A stretch of 64,000 bases of DNA, taken from positions 1 to 64,000 of the forward strand of contig CALUJA010000005.1 in NCBI GenBank assembly GCA_944320845.1. Direction: 5' to 3'. A model generated the notes under the pieces. It saw nothing but the letters and a program-made list of their open reading frames with translations, searched no databases and was not told the origin of the DNA. Position numbers and translations under genes: made by a program. This document shows, piece by piece, positions 45,634-57,607 of the stretch; position 1 is the stretch's first letter; each line of letters opens with the position of its first letter. The DNA comes from an uncultured Phocaeicola sp. (lineage in GTDB: Bacteria > Bacteroidota > Bacteroidia > Bacteroidales > Bacteroidaceae).

Positions 45634-45637
<4 letters not shown>
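45359..45637 (+). CDS. LysO-type exporter, N-terminal half (separate protein)
   Basis: 92 aa with three hydrophobic segments (FTVIGLMLGGMCVGFLLRR, VITALIWILLFLLGVEVGG, LGVEAFGITLAAVLGSCIAA). This matches the N-terminal part of the lysine exporter LysO (E. coli YbjE, about 300 aa in one chain). The next gene supplies the remainder, and the two overlap by four bases (ATGA), so they are translationally coupled and likely form one transporter. A split into two ORFs appears to be normal in Bacteroides rather than damage. Confidence 0.75.
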
Positions 45638-49415
<3,778 letters not shown>

Positions 49416-49547
49416 CCGGCGGAAGGCTTTGTTTGGCTTGATGAGACATTCTCTCTTGTTATGATGGATGAGGCAGAGGATATGGCATGTCTGTATCCTT
49501 TGCTCTTCTCCTGATAGCGTTTTTATTTATTATCATTCTATAGTGTT

Positions 49548-51467
49548 ATGAAGAATACATTAATCAAAGCGTTTGTTTTTTCAGGGCTTTTGGCAGGACT
49601 GGCTGCATGTGACCAGACCCGACAGGATGACCGCGGCGATGATATCCGTTACCGTTTCAGCAATATCCTGGATATTTCGCTGACTCCTGATTCTACTGTC
49701 CGTCGTGCAGGCTGCTTTACCGATGCCGGGTCGTGGATGGGCTTCACCATTCCGCAGGCGGATAAATGGGTAAACGGCTTCTGCGGTCCTTTCAGCATCG
49801 ACAACCGCATCTGGTTCGCCCAGTCGGCTGTGCAGGTGAGCTTTCTTGACGGAGCGGGACAGATGGCTCCCGATTCGGTTTCTTATTTCCCCGGCGAGGT
49901 TTATATGGCTTCTTCTTCCGAAGAGGGTACGATTGAGCAGCGCATGAACTTTGTTTGCAGTTCGACGGCCTTGCTGCAGATTACAAGCGATACGGACAAG
50001 GGCTTCAGCTTTACCGGAAAAGAATGGAACGGCAAGGTGCGTCTGGAGCAGGGATGCCAGACTGTAACGGCTTATCATCCTAACGGCGAGATTGTGCAGC
50101 TTACGTTTACGCCCGATGTGACCTTGTCGTGCGACGGAAAGAACTATGTGGGACGCACACAGCCGGGATGCCGGCAGACCAATGTGGCGGTATCTTTCTA
50201 TTTCGCTGACGAGGAGCTCGCTTCGGGCAGCCAGAAGGCGATGGCCTTGGTGCAGAATCCACAGCCTGAACTGAATGCGAACGCCGACCGTTGGCAAGGG
50301 TATCTGCAGAAGATTCTCCGCAAAGACATGAAGCCGGAATACGATCGTGTGGCGGTCAAGTCGGTTGTTACGCTCATTTCCAACTGGCGCACACACCGCG
50401 GAGGTTTGCTCCACGAGGGAGTCATCCCCAGTCATTCGGTGACTTACTTCACGGGATTCTGGGCTTGGGACAGCTGGCGCTTTTCGGCTGCTCTGGCACG
50501 TTTTGCGCCCGAGCTGGCTAAAAACAACATCCGTGCCATGTTCGACTATCAGTTGCCCGACGGCATGATTATCGACTGCATCTATACCAATCCGGCCGAA
50601 AACAATGCGCGCGACAGCAAGCCGCCTTTGGTATGCTGGGCGGTGGATGAAATCTTCACCCACAATCAGGACACGGCTTTCGTAAAGGAGATGTATCCGC
50701 AGCTGTTGGCCTATTATAAATGGTGGTACAACAAGCGCGACCACAACCGCAACGGCATGTGCGAGTTCGGCTCTACCGACGGTACGCTGGAGGCTGCCGG
50801 ATGGGAAAGCGGCATGGACAATGCCATCCGTTTCGACAATGCCAAGATGCTGAAAAACGGTGAGGATGCCTGGAGCTTGAATCAGGAGAGTGTCGACCTG
50901 AATGCATATCTGGCGTTCGAGTGCCGACTGCTGAAAAAGTTTGCCGCTCTTATCGGAACGACTTTCGACGGGCCTGACTATGGCGACAAGGTGGCCGACT
51001 ATTTCTTCGACGACAAAATCGGATGGTTCTGCGACCGCCGCATCGACGACGGCAGCTTTATCGAAGAGCCGGCCTGCGAAGGCTATACGCCGTTTTGGGT
51101 GCAGATTGCTACCAAGGAACAGATGGACAAGGCGCTGGCTTTGCTGACCGATACCACCAAATTCTCCACTTATATTCCGTTCCCCACGGCATCGGCCGAC
51201 AATCCGAAATGCGACCCGAACGGTTACTGGCGCGGCCCAATCTGGCTTGACCAGACTTATCAGGCCATAAAGGGCTTGCGTAACTACGGACACAAGGACT
51301 TGGCGGACAAGTATACGCAGCAAGTCTTCGACCGTTGTCAGGGACTGACGGGCGATGCTCCGATTCACGAGAATTACGGTACGCACAACGGCGAGCGTCT
51401 GCAGGCTTCCCATTTCAGCTGGAGCGCTTCGCATCTGCTGATGATGTATGAAGATTACGGCAAGTAG
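49548..51467 (+). CDS. GH63-like (MGH1/YgjK type) glycosidase lipoprotein
   Basis: 639 aa with a lipoprotein signal (LLAGLAACDQTRQDD). The catalytic (alpha/alpha)6 barrel spans about residues 240-639 and shows GFWAWDSWRFSAALARF, PPLVCWAVDEIF, GYWRGPIWLDQTYQAIKGLR and ENYGTHNGER. These blocks fit the clan of GH63/GH37 glucosidases, of which E. coli YgjK is a member. GH37 trehalase is less likely because its signature sequences are missing. Likely role: removal of terminal alpha-linked sugars from the glycan. No clear -7 box was found in the 132-base gap after GH2, so it may be read through. Confidence 0.8.
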   Translation: MKNTLIKAFVFSGLLAGLAACDQTRQDDRGDDIRYRFSNILDISLTPDSTVRRAGCFTDAGSWMGFTIPQADKWVNGFCGPFSIDNRIWFAQSAVQVSFLDGAGQMAPDSVSYFPGEVYMASSSEEGTIEQRMNFVCSSTALLQITSDTDKGFSFTGKEWNGKVRLEQGCQTVTAYHPNGEIVQLTFTPDVTLSCDGKNYVGRTQPGCRQTNVAVSFYFADEELASGSQKAMALVQNPQPELNANADRWQGYLQKILRKDMKPEYDRVAVKSVVTLISNWRTHRGGLLHEGVIPSHSVTYFTGFWAWDSWRFSAALARFAPELAKNNIRAMFDYQLPDGMIIDCIYTNPAENNARDSKPPLVCWAVDEIFTHNQDTAFVKEMYPQLLAYYKWWYNKRDHNRNGMCEFGSTDGTLEAAGWESGMDNAIRFDNAKMLKNGEDAWSLNQESVDLNAYLAFECRLLKKFAALIGTTFDGPDYGDKVADYFFDDKIGWFCDRRIDDGSFIEEPACEGYTPFWVQIATKEQMDKALALLTDTTKFSTYIPFPTASADNPKCDPNGYWRGPIWLDQTYQAIKGLRNYGHKDLADKYTQQVFDRCQGLTGDAPIHENYGTHNGERLQASHFSWSASHLLMMYEDYGK

Positions 51468-51516
51468 GCATCGTTTATGATAGATGAAGGTGGCCCGGAG
51501 GGTCATCGCAACGGCA

Positions 51517-51550
51517 AAGCCCGGTCGCAAACAGCGGCCGGGCTTCGTTG
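51517..51550 (+). terminator. Terminator after the GH63-like gene
   Basis: An 8-bp GC-rich stem AAGCCCGG/CCGGGCTT at the end of the polysaccharide locus; T-run weak. Confidence 0.6.
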
Positions 51551-52143
51551 TGATGGACTGTGCATGGCTTATGCACTGTCGTATATGTCAGTTAAACGGG
51601 TCTTTATGTCCGGTCTGTTGGTTGCTGGAGTTTCGTCTGAAGAATAAAATCTATACAGAACTGGGTATTTCTCCTAAGAAAAGGAACTTTGACTTGTGGA
51701 TTTGGGAATAAAATCATTTATTGTCAATGTGTAAGCGGATAATGTCCCGCTTTGCTTGTCTATATGATGTCTATGCGAGCTTTTTGGTACTGTAATCGGT
51801 GGTTTTATATTTTGGGCAGGCGGCGCTTACATAGGCGGATATGTGGGGACAAGTGCTAAGCGGGAGAGACTGTTGGCATGGCTGGATGAGGAGAATGGAG
51901 ATATGTATGAGGTTTTTGCAGGAGGACGAGTCTTTCATCGTCAGGTAATCTGCAAGCCGTGTCGGGAAATGTGTCAGGAGATTGCTCCTTAACGTTTCCT
52001 GACACGCTTCCTGACACACCTTAACGGGTTGAACGACTGTTTCTTGCCTTTAGTCGTGTCAGCGTGTCAGGAGATTTCCGGAAAATCCAGTGCGGAAGCG
52101 GAGGATTGGATGCTCCGCTTTTCCTGTCCGGCCGGATGAAAAA
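51551..52143. other. Gene-poor stretch with remnant frame and repeats
   Basis: No intact gene is evident over about 590 bases. A 75-codon open frame on the plus strand (51768-51992) has no ATG start. It reads as protein-like sequence: GGFIFWAGGAYIGGYVGTS, then KRERLLAWLDEENGDMYEVF. It could be the tail of a lost gene. Immediately after it come four copies of a GTGTCAGG core (see the repeat entry). Confidence 0.45.
51971..52073. repeat. GTGTCAGG direct and inverted repeats
   Basis: GTGTCAGGAG occurs at 51971-51980 and 52064-52073. The inverse CCTGACAC occurs at 51998-52005 and 52010-52017, so the block can fold several ways. A fifth partial copy GTGTCAG is at 52056-52062. It might be an attachment-site remnant or binding array. 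Confidence 0.7.
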
Positions 52144-54291
52144 TCACTCCTTGTCCTGCTTCACATCCTCTTGCGTGTTCAGTCCCCGCTTTTCCAGCAG
52201 CCATTTGATGTCCGGCCCCTTGCCGCGGAAGTTGATGTACATGTCGGTAGCGTCGTTGATTCCGCCCGGAGTGAGGACATACTTGCGGAACTTTTCCGCC
52301 AGCTCGGGATTAAAGATGTCGCCGCTCTCTACATAAGCACCGAAGGCATCGCAGTCGAGCACCTCCGCCCATATATAGCTGTAGTATCCTGCGGTATATC
52401 CTCCGCCCATCGTATGGCTGAAGTAGGTGCTGCGGTAGCGCGACGGAATCTGCTTGAGGATGCCGCGCTTGCCCAACACCTGCTCTTCAAACTTCATCAC
52501 ATCCATGTCTTCGGGAACAGACTTCAGCGTGTGGTAGTCCATGTCGAGCAGTGAGGCGGCCAGGTATTCCACGGTGGCAAAGCCCTGTCCGTATTTGCTG
52601 CTTGCCTCATATTTCTCCACCAGTTCGGTGGGAATCGTCTCTCCCGTCTGGTAATGTTTGGCATATACCTTCAGCACTTCCGGCTCGAATGTCCAGTGCT
52701 CGTCGATTTGAGAAGGCAGTTCCACAAAATCGCGCGGCACACCGCCTACACCGGCATAGTGTACATCGCGGAACAGACTGTGCAGTCCGTGTCCGAACTC
52801 ATGGAAAAGCGTGGTAGCCTCGTCGGGGCTGAGCAGTGCAGGCTGTCCGGCCGACGGTTTGGTAAAGTTGCATACGATGGTTACTACGGGAGTGATGCGG
52901 TTTCCCTTGTCGTCGTAGCTCTGCGGACGGTAGCTTCCGCACCATGCACCGCCTCCCTTGCTCGTGCGGGGAAAGAAGTCGAAGTAGATGATGCCTAACG
53001 TTTTTCCGTCCTTGTCGATGCACTCGAACGCTTGTGCTTCCGGATGTGGCTTGGGCATATACTCCAGCTGGCGGAAGTGGATGCCGTAAAGACGGTTTGC
53101 CACGTAGAAAGCGCCTTCGCGCACGTGGTTCAGCTCGAGATACGGACGGATTTCATTTTCGTCGATATTGTATTTGCTTTTCTTGGCCTTTTCAAAATAA
53201 TACCGCCAGTCCCATCCTTCCGGCTCGAAGTCCTTGCCTTCTTTCCTGATTTCCGCCTTGATGTCGGCCAGTTCCTCTTTGGCTTTGTTGACGGCAGGTG
53301 TCCATAGCTGGTCAAGCAGGTTGTAGACATTCTTTTCATTCTTGGCCATACGGTCTTCCAATGCCATCGAAGCATAGTCTTCATACCCCATCAGCTTCGC
53401 TTTTTCCAGACGCGCGCTGACCAGTTGGCGCACCACTTCCTTGTTGTTTTCGCTGTTGCCGTTGTTTCCACGGTTGATGTATGCCTTGAACATCCGTTCT
53501 CTCAGCGTCCGGTTGTCGGCATATTGCAGAAACGGCATGATGCTCGGGTTGTGGAGCGTGAATACCCATTTGCCTTCCTCGCCCATGCTCCTGGCGGTTT
53601 CGGCGGCCGAAGCGACCAGTGCATCGGGCAGTCCGCTCAAGTCCTCCTTGTTGTCGATGATTAGCTTGAAGGCATTGGTCTCTTTCAGCATGTTCTGCTC
53701 AAACGTAAGCTGCAGCATCGAAATCCGGCTGTTCAGTTCGCGCAGCTTCTTTTGGTCGGCCTCGCTCAGGTTTGCCCCTTTGCGGGTGAAATCTTTGTAG
53801 GTATTTTCCAGCAGTTTGGTCTGCTCCTTGTCTAGACTGAATTTTTTGCGGTTGTCATAAACCTCCTTTACCCGGTCGAAGAGCCGCTTGTTCAGCGAAA
53901 TGTCGTCGCGGTGTGCAGAGAGCAGCGGCGTCATCTCCATGTCGAGCGCCTGAAGTTCTTCGTTTGTGTTGCAGCTGTTTTGTGCGCCGAATACTATCTG
54001 TACCTTTTTGAGCAAGGCTCCGCTGCGGTCGAGTGCTACGATGGTATTCTCGAAATCGGGCATGGAGCGTTGGTTTACGATGGCTTCGATTTCCTGTTTC
54101 TGTTCTTCCATTCCCTTCAGAAGTCCTTCCCGGTAATCTTCCACGGTAATCTGTTCGAACGGAGGGACGCCGTAAGGAGTAGTATATTCGCTGAGGAACG
54201 GGTTGGCATGTTCCGTTTCATTCTGCCCGTAGGCCGTCAGCGAGGAAGCCACCAGTGCGGCGGCGAGCAGGTGTTTGCATGTTTTTTTCAT
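52144..54291 (-). CDS. dcp: M3 family metallopeptidase (peptidyl-dipeptidase Dcp-like)
   Basis: Exported zinc peptidase, 715 aa, with signal peptide (LLAAALVASSLTAYGQ). The HExxH zinc site appears in TTLFHEFGHGLHSLF at about residue 497, with the third ligand region in VELPSQIDEHW. The length and the C-terminal block (YYSYIWAEVLDCDAFGAYVE) match Dcp/oligopeptidase A proteins, which cleave dipeptides or short peptides. Because it carries a signal it is probably periplasmic. It is a single-gene unit with its own promoter. Confidence 0.92.
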   Translation of the reverse strand: MKKTCKHLLAAALVASSLTAYGQNETEHANPFLSEYTTPYGVPPFEQITVEDYREGLLKGMEEQKQEIEAIVNQRSMPDFENTIVALDRSGALLKKVQIVFGAQNSCNTNEELQALDMEMTPLLSAHRDDISLNKRLFDRVKEVYDNRKKFSLDKEQTKLLENTYKDFTRKGANLSEADQKKLRELNSRISMLQLTFEQNMLKETNAFKLIIDNKEDLSGLPDALVASAAETARSMGEEGKWVFTLHNPSIMPFLQYADNRTLRERMFKAYINRGNNGNSENNKEVVRQLVSARLEKAKLMGYEDYASMALEDRMAKNEKNVYNLLDQLWTPAVNKAKEELADIKAEIRKEGKDFEPEGWDWRYYFEKAKKSKYNIDENEIRPYLELNHVREGAFYVANRLYGIHFRQLEYMPKPHPEAQAFECIDKDGKTLGIIYFDFFPRTSKGGGAWCGSYRPQSYDDKGNRITPVVTIVCNFTKPSAGQPALLSPDEATTLFHEFGHGLHSLFRDVHYAGVGGVPRDFVELPSQIDEHWTFEPEVLKVYAKHYQTGETIPTELVEKYEASSKYGQGFATVEYLAASLLDMDYHTLKSVPEDMDVMKFEEQVLGKRGILKQIPSRYRSTYFSHTMGGGYTAGYYSYIWAEVLDCDAFGAYVESGDIFNPELAEKFRKYVLTPGGINDATDMYINFRGKGPDIKWLLEKRGLNTQEDVKQDKE

Positions 54292-54351
54292 CTGTTTCCT
54301 TCTATTTTATCGGTTGTTAAAGAATTGTTGTTAATCCCGTGCTAAGTTAGT

Positions 54352-54359
54352 CAAAAATA
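54352..54359 (-). promoter_or_regulatory. M3 peptidase promoter -7 box
   Basis: TATTTTTG on the minus strand, 60 bases before the ATG at 54291. Confidence 0.5.
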
Positions 54360-54449
54360 TTGTAAGCAAGCACCGCCCTGAATAAAAAGAGAGTTTATGA
54401 AAAGGCTTTTCTTCTCATAAACTCTTCTTCGGGGGAGTGTGGCCTGATA

Positions 54450-54740
54450 CTATGATATGAGTTTGCCAAGATATTCTTTCAGTGATTCCACATATTCTTT
54501 CAGCGCGTCTCTTCCTTTGTCGGTGAGGCGGCATGATGTGCGCGGTTTCTTTCCGACAATCTCTTTCTTCACTTCGATGTATCCGGCCTCAGACAATTTG
54601 TCTATCTGCACGCTCAGATTTCCGGAGGTGGCCTGTGTCTTGTCCTTGAGGTAGCTGAAGTCGGCCTCTTCGACGGAAAGCAGGAGCGACACCACGGCAA
54701 GGCGTAGCTGGGAGTGCAGCAATGGGTCAAGTTCTCTCAT
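54450..54740 (-). CDS. Winged-helix transcriptional regulator
   Basis: 96 aa, single winged helix-turn-helix domain (PF13601/MarR-like type). Recognition helix region: ATSGNLSVQIDKLSEAGYIE, followed by the wing VKKEIVGKKPRTSCRLTDKG. No effector domain is present. It follows the membrane protein gene after four bases, so the two are an operon. Perfect 15-bp palindromes upstream of the operon are plausible binding sites (inference). Confidence 0.85.
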   Translation of the reverse strand: MRELDPLLHSQLRLAVVSLLLSVEEADFSYLKDKTQATSGNLSVQIDKLSEAGYIEVKKEIVGKKPRTSCRLTDKGRDALKEYVESLKEYLGKLIS

Positions 54741-54744
54741 ATTG

Positions 54745-55347
54745 TTATTCTTTGATTTTGTTTCTGGCTATATGCGCCGGTATAATCATGAATACAAGAA
54801 ATGACATTCCGAAAAGGATGTTCCAGTAATTATGGCACCAGCCTTCTGTGAGCATGTATACGGCGGCAAGCAATCCTGCGAGAGGTGTCCATATAAAGAC
54901 CTTTTCCTTTATTACAAGCCCTGTCATGGAGGTGCCTATGCCGGCATAGATGAGCGAAAGCGGCATCATCATCGAGAAGTTCATGACATGGGTGAGGATT
55001 CCGATGATTACGATTGCGATTACCGTGAATATGAACATGCTTCCGATGACTTTCCATATATTTCCCAGCATGCTGTCGATATAGGTTGTCACCTCAGGCT
55101 TGGGATTTTTACAGAAAAAGGTGTTGATAAAATAAGGTATGAACATGGCAAACCATGTGAACATGGCTTCTCCTCTTCCTGTGAAGTGCACGATTACCCA
55201 TGTGATTATTGCGGTAATCAGGGCGGTATAGCCGTATATGAGGAAGGTATCGTAGTCCTTCTTCATGGTAGTTCCCTTTTTGGTCTTTCTTATCATGTCG
55301 GATATGAGCTCCAGACTTTCCAGTTCGTTGATTTTTCGGTCTTCCAT
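54745..55347 (-). CDS. Integral membrane protein paired with the winged-helix regulator
   Basis: 200 aa. A soluble N-terminal ~35 residues is followed by five or six hydrophobic helices (FLIYGYTALITAIITWVIVH, FIFTVIAIVIIGILTHVM, YWNILFGMSFLVFMIIPAHI). I do not recognise the family beyond a recurring Bacteroidota pairing with small winged-helix regulators. No enzymatic motif is seen. It is the first gene of the two-gene operon. Confidence 0.75.
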   Translation of the reverse strand: MEDRKINELESLELISDMIRKTKKGTTMKKDYDTFLIYGYTALITAIITWVIVHFTGRGEAMFTWFAMFIPYFINTFFCKNPKPEVTTYIDSMLGNIWKVIGSMFIFTVIAIVIIGILTHVMNFSMMMPLSLIYAGIGTSMTGLVIKEKVFIWTPLAGLLAAVYMLTEGWCHNYWNILFGMSFLVFMIIPAHIARNKIKE

Positions 55348-55367
55348 AATCTTTACTTTTTTAATTT

Positions 55368-55460
55368 GTTTATTTTATAAACTTATTATGCCTGAAAAAA
55401 CAGGCACCGCGCGCCATTGCCTGTTCTTTTTGTAAATATAAATAAGTTTATTTTATAAAC
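55368..55460. repeat. Nested palindromes upstream of membrane protein/regulator operon
   Basis: GTTTATTTTATAAAC, itself a palindrome, occurs at 55368-55382 and 55446-55460. Extended with TTATT/AATAA, the two make inverted 20-base arms that differ only in the central TTT. Between them lies an inner hairpin: AACAGGC pairs with GCCTGTT, followed by CTTTTTG. Starts 20 bases before the operon ATG (55347). No TAnnTTTG box was found in this gap. Confidence 0.75.
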
Positions 55461-55652
55461 CAAATAATGTTCAAGCTTTTTGGCAGAAAAAATTTCTACG
55501 CAGAATTTGCCTCGTTTTGGGATAATGAGCAGGTATCCGTCCTGATAGCCGAAGTCTGCATCGCTTTGTTTCGGCAACTTCTACGAATGCGAAATACAAA
55601 AACAAGGCGGACGAAAAGAAGAATGCAGCGTTTCTCTTTCGCCCCTCTGCTT
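55461..55652. other. AT-rich gap with no gene seen
   Basis: Short open frames exist on both strands but none has a start signal or recognisable motif. It lies between the nested palindromes and the frameshifted SIMPL gene. Confidence 0.4.
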
Positions 55653-56343
55653 TTAATCAATGATTTCAAAACGCACCTGCATGGAATAGTTCTTTTTGAT
55701 GGTGCGGAAGTTGTCGAATAAGATAGCTTCGGATGACAGGACATTGTTTTGCACAAATGGCAAAGCATCGCCACTGTCTTTTTCTACAATACGTATGACA
55801 TCACCCAATCTTTTACCCAATGCCTCTACCAGATAGACAGCTTTCTTTTGGGCGGCTTTCAATGCTTCAATCTTTCCCTTTTGGTGATAGGCAAGCATAT
55901 CTTTGGTTTTCCAACTCTCCTATACGCATGGTATGGATACCTTTCGTATCGATATGTTTGATGATTTCGTTTATCTGATTGAAGTCGGTCAAAGTAATGT
56001 CGAATTTCTTGGAAACTAAAAAATCCTGTCCTTGCTGCCGCCAATAATCACCGATTTCTTGCGTGCGGATGGCGTTTTGCGGGATGCTTGCGTAGGCAAG
56101 TGCTTCTCTCAGTCCCTGTTCTATCTCTGATAAAGGCACTTTGGTACGGTATTCTTCAGGTTTCGATTTCCCGTCAAACTCTTCTTTGAAGTATTCGCGG
56201 ATTTCAATCAGATAATGGATTTTGTCGGGCACAATCTCAATTTCCGATGTACCTGTCACTTCAATGTAACGCTCATCTGTTTGTGCTTGCAGAGAAAGAA
56301 CGGTCAGCAGGCAAATTGCTAATGTGAATAATTTTGTTTTCAT
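55653..56343 (-). pseudogene. SIMPL (DUF541) domain protein, frameshifted
   Basis: Exported SIMPL-domain protein broken by a one-base deletion. The 5' part (56343 down to about 55904) encodes a signal peptide (LAICLLTVLSLQAQTDE) and the domain start (YIEVTGTSEIEIVPDKIHY), then IKHIDTKGIHTMRIGELENQ. After a run of A residues at about 55902-55904 the frame shifts. The rest continues in another frame (MLAYHQKGKIEALKAAQKKA ... SMQVRFEIID) to a stop at 55653. The repaired protein would be about 229 aa, normal for the family. The defect could be real, a sequencing error or slippage. It is 11 bases after the SecD-head-like gene. Confidence 0.8.
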
Positions 56344-56354
56344 GTTTTCTGGCT

Positions 56355-56927
56355 TTATTGGTTCTCAAATCCTTTTATAATGGAACAGGCATCAATATAG
56401 TCCAATGTGTTTATGATTGAATCTTGTTTTCCTTGGTCTAATTGATTAAAAAAGAGCGTATCATTTTCCCATCCGTTGGCTTTGAATAAAGCGTCCAAAG
56501 AATCTTTCTTTTCTTTCAACAGACTTTTAAGTAAAAAGGTTATATCATAATTGTGGAGTGCCGCAATTTGGAATGTTCCACTTTCTATCCTCATATTTAC
56601 TTGTGGCGCGGTAATCACAGAATCATTGAATATAAATCCTATCCGTTTGCCTATAAGCAGCTCCGTTGAATCTGCCCATGCCTGCAATTTATGCTTGCTC
56701 ACGCTCCCTGTTATTACAGCCTTTCCAAATAAGTCTTTGTCCAACCGCAAGGCGGAAAATTCCTTTACCGTAACAATTGGCTGGGAAGCAATGCTGTCCT
56801 TTTGTCCGTCTATGATGCGATACCAGCCGTTTTCCCTATGCTTGACTGATTGGGAATGACTGGAATAGTTAGCGCAACTCAGGCAAACGACACTTGCCAG
56901 CATTGCGGATAAGATTATTGTTTTCAT
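56355..56927 (-). CDS. Lipoprotein with SecD P1-head-like domain
   Basis: 190 aa, signal ending in the lipobox ASVVCLSC. Residues ~60-115 resemble the SecDF P1 head subdomain (STELLIGKRIGFIFNDSVIT, then APQVNMRIESGTFQI), but without any of the SecD membrane helices. This kind of free-standing head occurs in some Bacteroidota lipoproteins of unknown function. ATG 56927 is preceded by a good Shine-Dalgarno AAGGAG, unusual in this window, which decides the start over 56963. It is followed 11 bases later by the SIMPL gene. Confidence 0.65.
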   Translation of the reverse strand: MKTIILSAMLASVVCLSCANYSSHSQSVKHRENGWYRIIDGQKDSIASQPIVTVKEFSALRLDKDLFGKAVITGSVSKHKLQAWADSTELLIGKRIGFIFNDSVITAPQVNMRIESGTFQIAALHNYDITFLLKSLLKEKKDSLDALFKANGWENDTLFFNQLDQGKQDSIINTLDYIDACSIIKGFENQ

Positions 56928-57014
56928 CGTATAAGTTCTCCTTTCTTTTTTATATATTGCCATTTATCGCTTCACTCACGGTCTTCTCCGTCTGGCACAA
57001 TCGTGTCGCCTTGT

Positions 57015-57119
57015 TCATTCAAATAGCATAAATAGCATCAAGTATTGAGGAATGCCGTTTTGTGTAGGAGGTTCACTTATGACGCTCCATGGAAGCAGTA
57101 TGAACAGAAACTTTTTCAT
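57015..57119 (-). CDS. Possible 34-aa exported peptide or truncated gene
   Basis: ATG 57119 opens MKKFLFILLPWSVISEPPTQ and continues to a stop at 57015. The start looks like a signal peptide. A -7 box lies 23 bases upstream. The following 88 bases to the next gene are non-coding. It may be the 5' remnant of a lost exported-protein gene at the head of the lipoprotein/SIMPL operon, or a genuine small protein. Confidence 0.4.
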   Translation of the reverse strand: MKKFLFILLPWSVISEPPTQNGIPQYLMLFMLFE

Positions 57120-57141
57120 GACTAACCATCTTAATGCTGTT

Positions 57142-57149
57142 CAAAGATA
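57142..57149 (-). promoter_or_regulatory. Promoter -7 box of the 57.1-55.6 kb operon
   Basis: TATCTTTG on the minus strand. It would drive the 34-aa ORF, the SecD-head-like lipoprotein and the SIMPL gene. Confidence 0.6.
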
Positions 57150-57567
57150 GTGAAAAGGAATAACCTGATTGATTGTTAGACTATTCCTTCTCCGTTAGGT
57201 TTAAGTAAATTAACTCTTATTGTCTGAGTCCTTTCCTGTTTGAGGCGACATTACATTTTTTCGTATGAATGAGAGCTGCCTATTGAACTGCTACTTGAAC
57301 TATTCCTTAATCGGCTTTCCCTTGATACAAAACACAGACTTTGACTTCATCTTGGAATAAGAGATTTCATGAATGGCACGGCACGGTGACGGTTAAATCT
57401 GTAACTTCATTGGATAACGAATAGGAAGCCGTCCTTTTTGTTTTAATCCGCTTTGAAACGATATTCTGTATTTTGCCCAACTTCCGTGATTCCCTTCCAA
57501 CTGCTTGACTCGCAGATTGCATTACGTTAATATGCCGAAATCCGGCGGTTATTCCACAGATTTTGCG
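57150..57567. other. Gap with only a doubtful 51-codon frame
   Basis: About 420 bases with no recognisable gene. The minus strand has a 51-codon frame from ATG 57522 to a stop at 57367 (starting MQSASQAVGRESRKL), followed in frame by more protein-like stretches interrupted by stops. This suggests, weakly, a decayed gene. Confidence 0.35.
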
Positions 57568-57575
57568 TAGATTTG
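57568..57575 (+). promoter_or_regulatory. Amino acid permease promoter -7 box
   Basis: TAGATTTG, 33 bases before the permease ATG; the -33 element is weak. Confidence 0.5.
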
Positions 57576-57607
57576 CAGCCTGTTTTTACATATATTATAT
57601 ATTATAA

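Noticed and set aside
49581-51530. 649-codon open frame antisense to the GH63-like gene
   Set aside because: Composition is that of an antisense shadow, and the plus-strand protein is well supported.
51771-52019. 82-codon minus-strand ORF with ATG (starting MCQEACQETL)
   Set aside because: Composition is low-quality, it runs through the repeat block, and no start signal or promoter is seen; the opposite strand's start-less frame looks more protein-like.
55467-55721. 84-codon plus-strand ORF (starting MFKLFGRKNF)
   Set aside because: It runs into the 3' end of the SIMPL gene on the other strand and its second half is low-complexity basic sequence.
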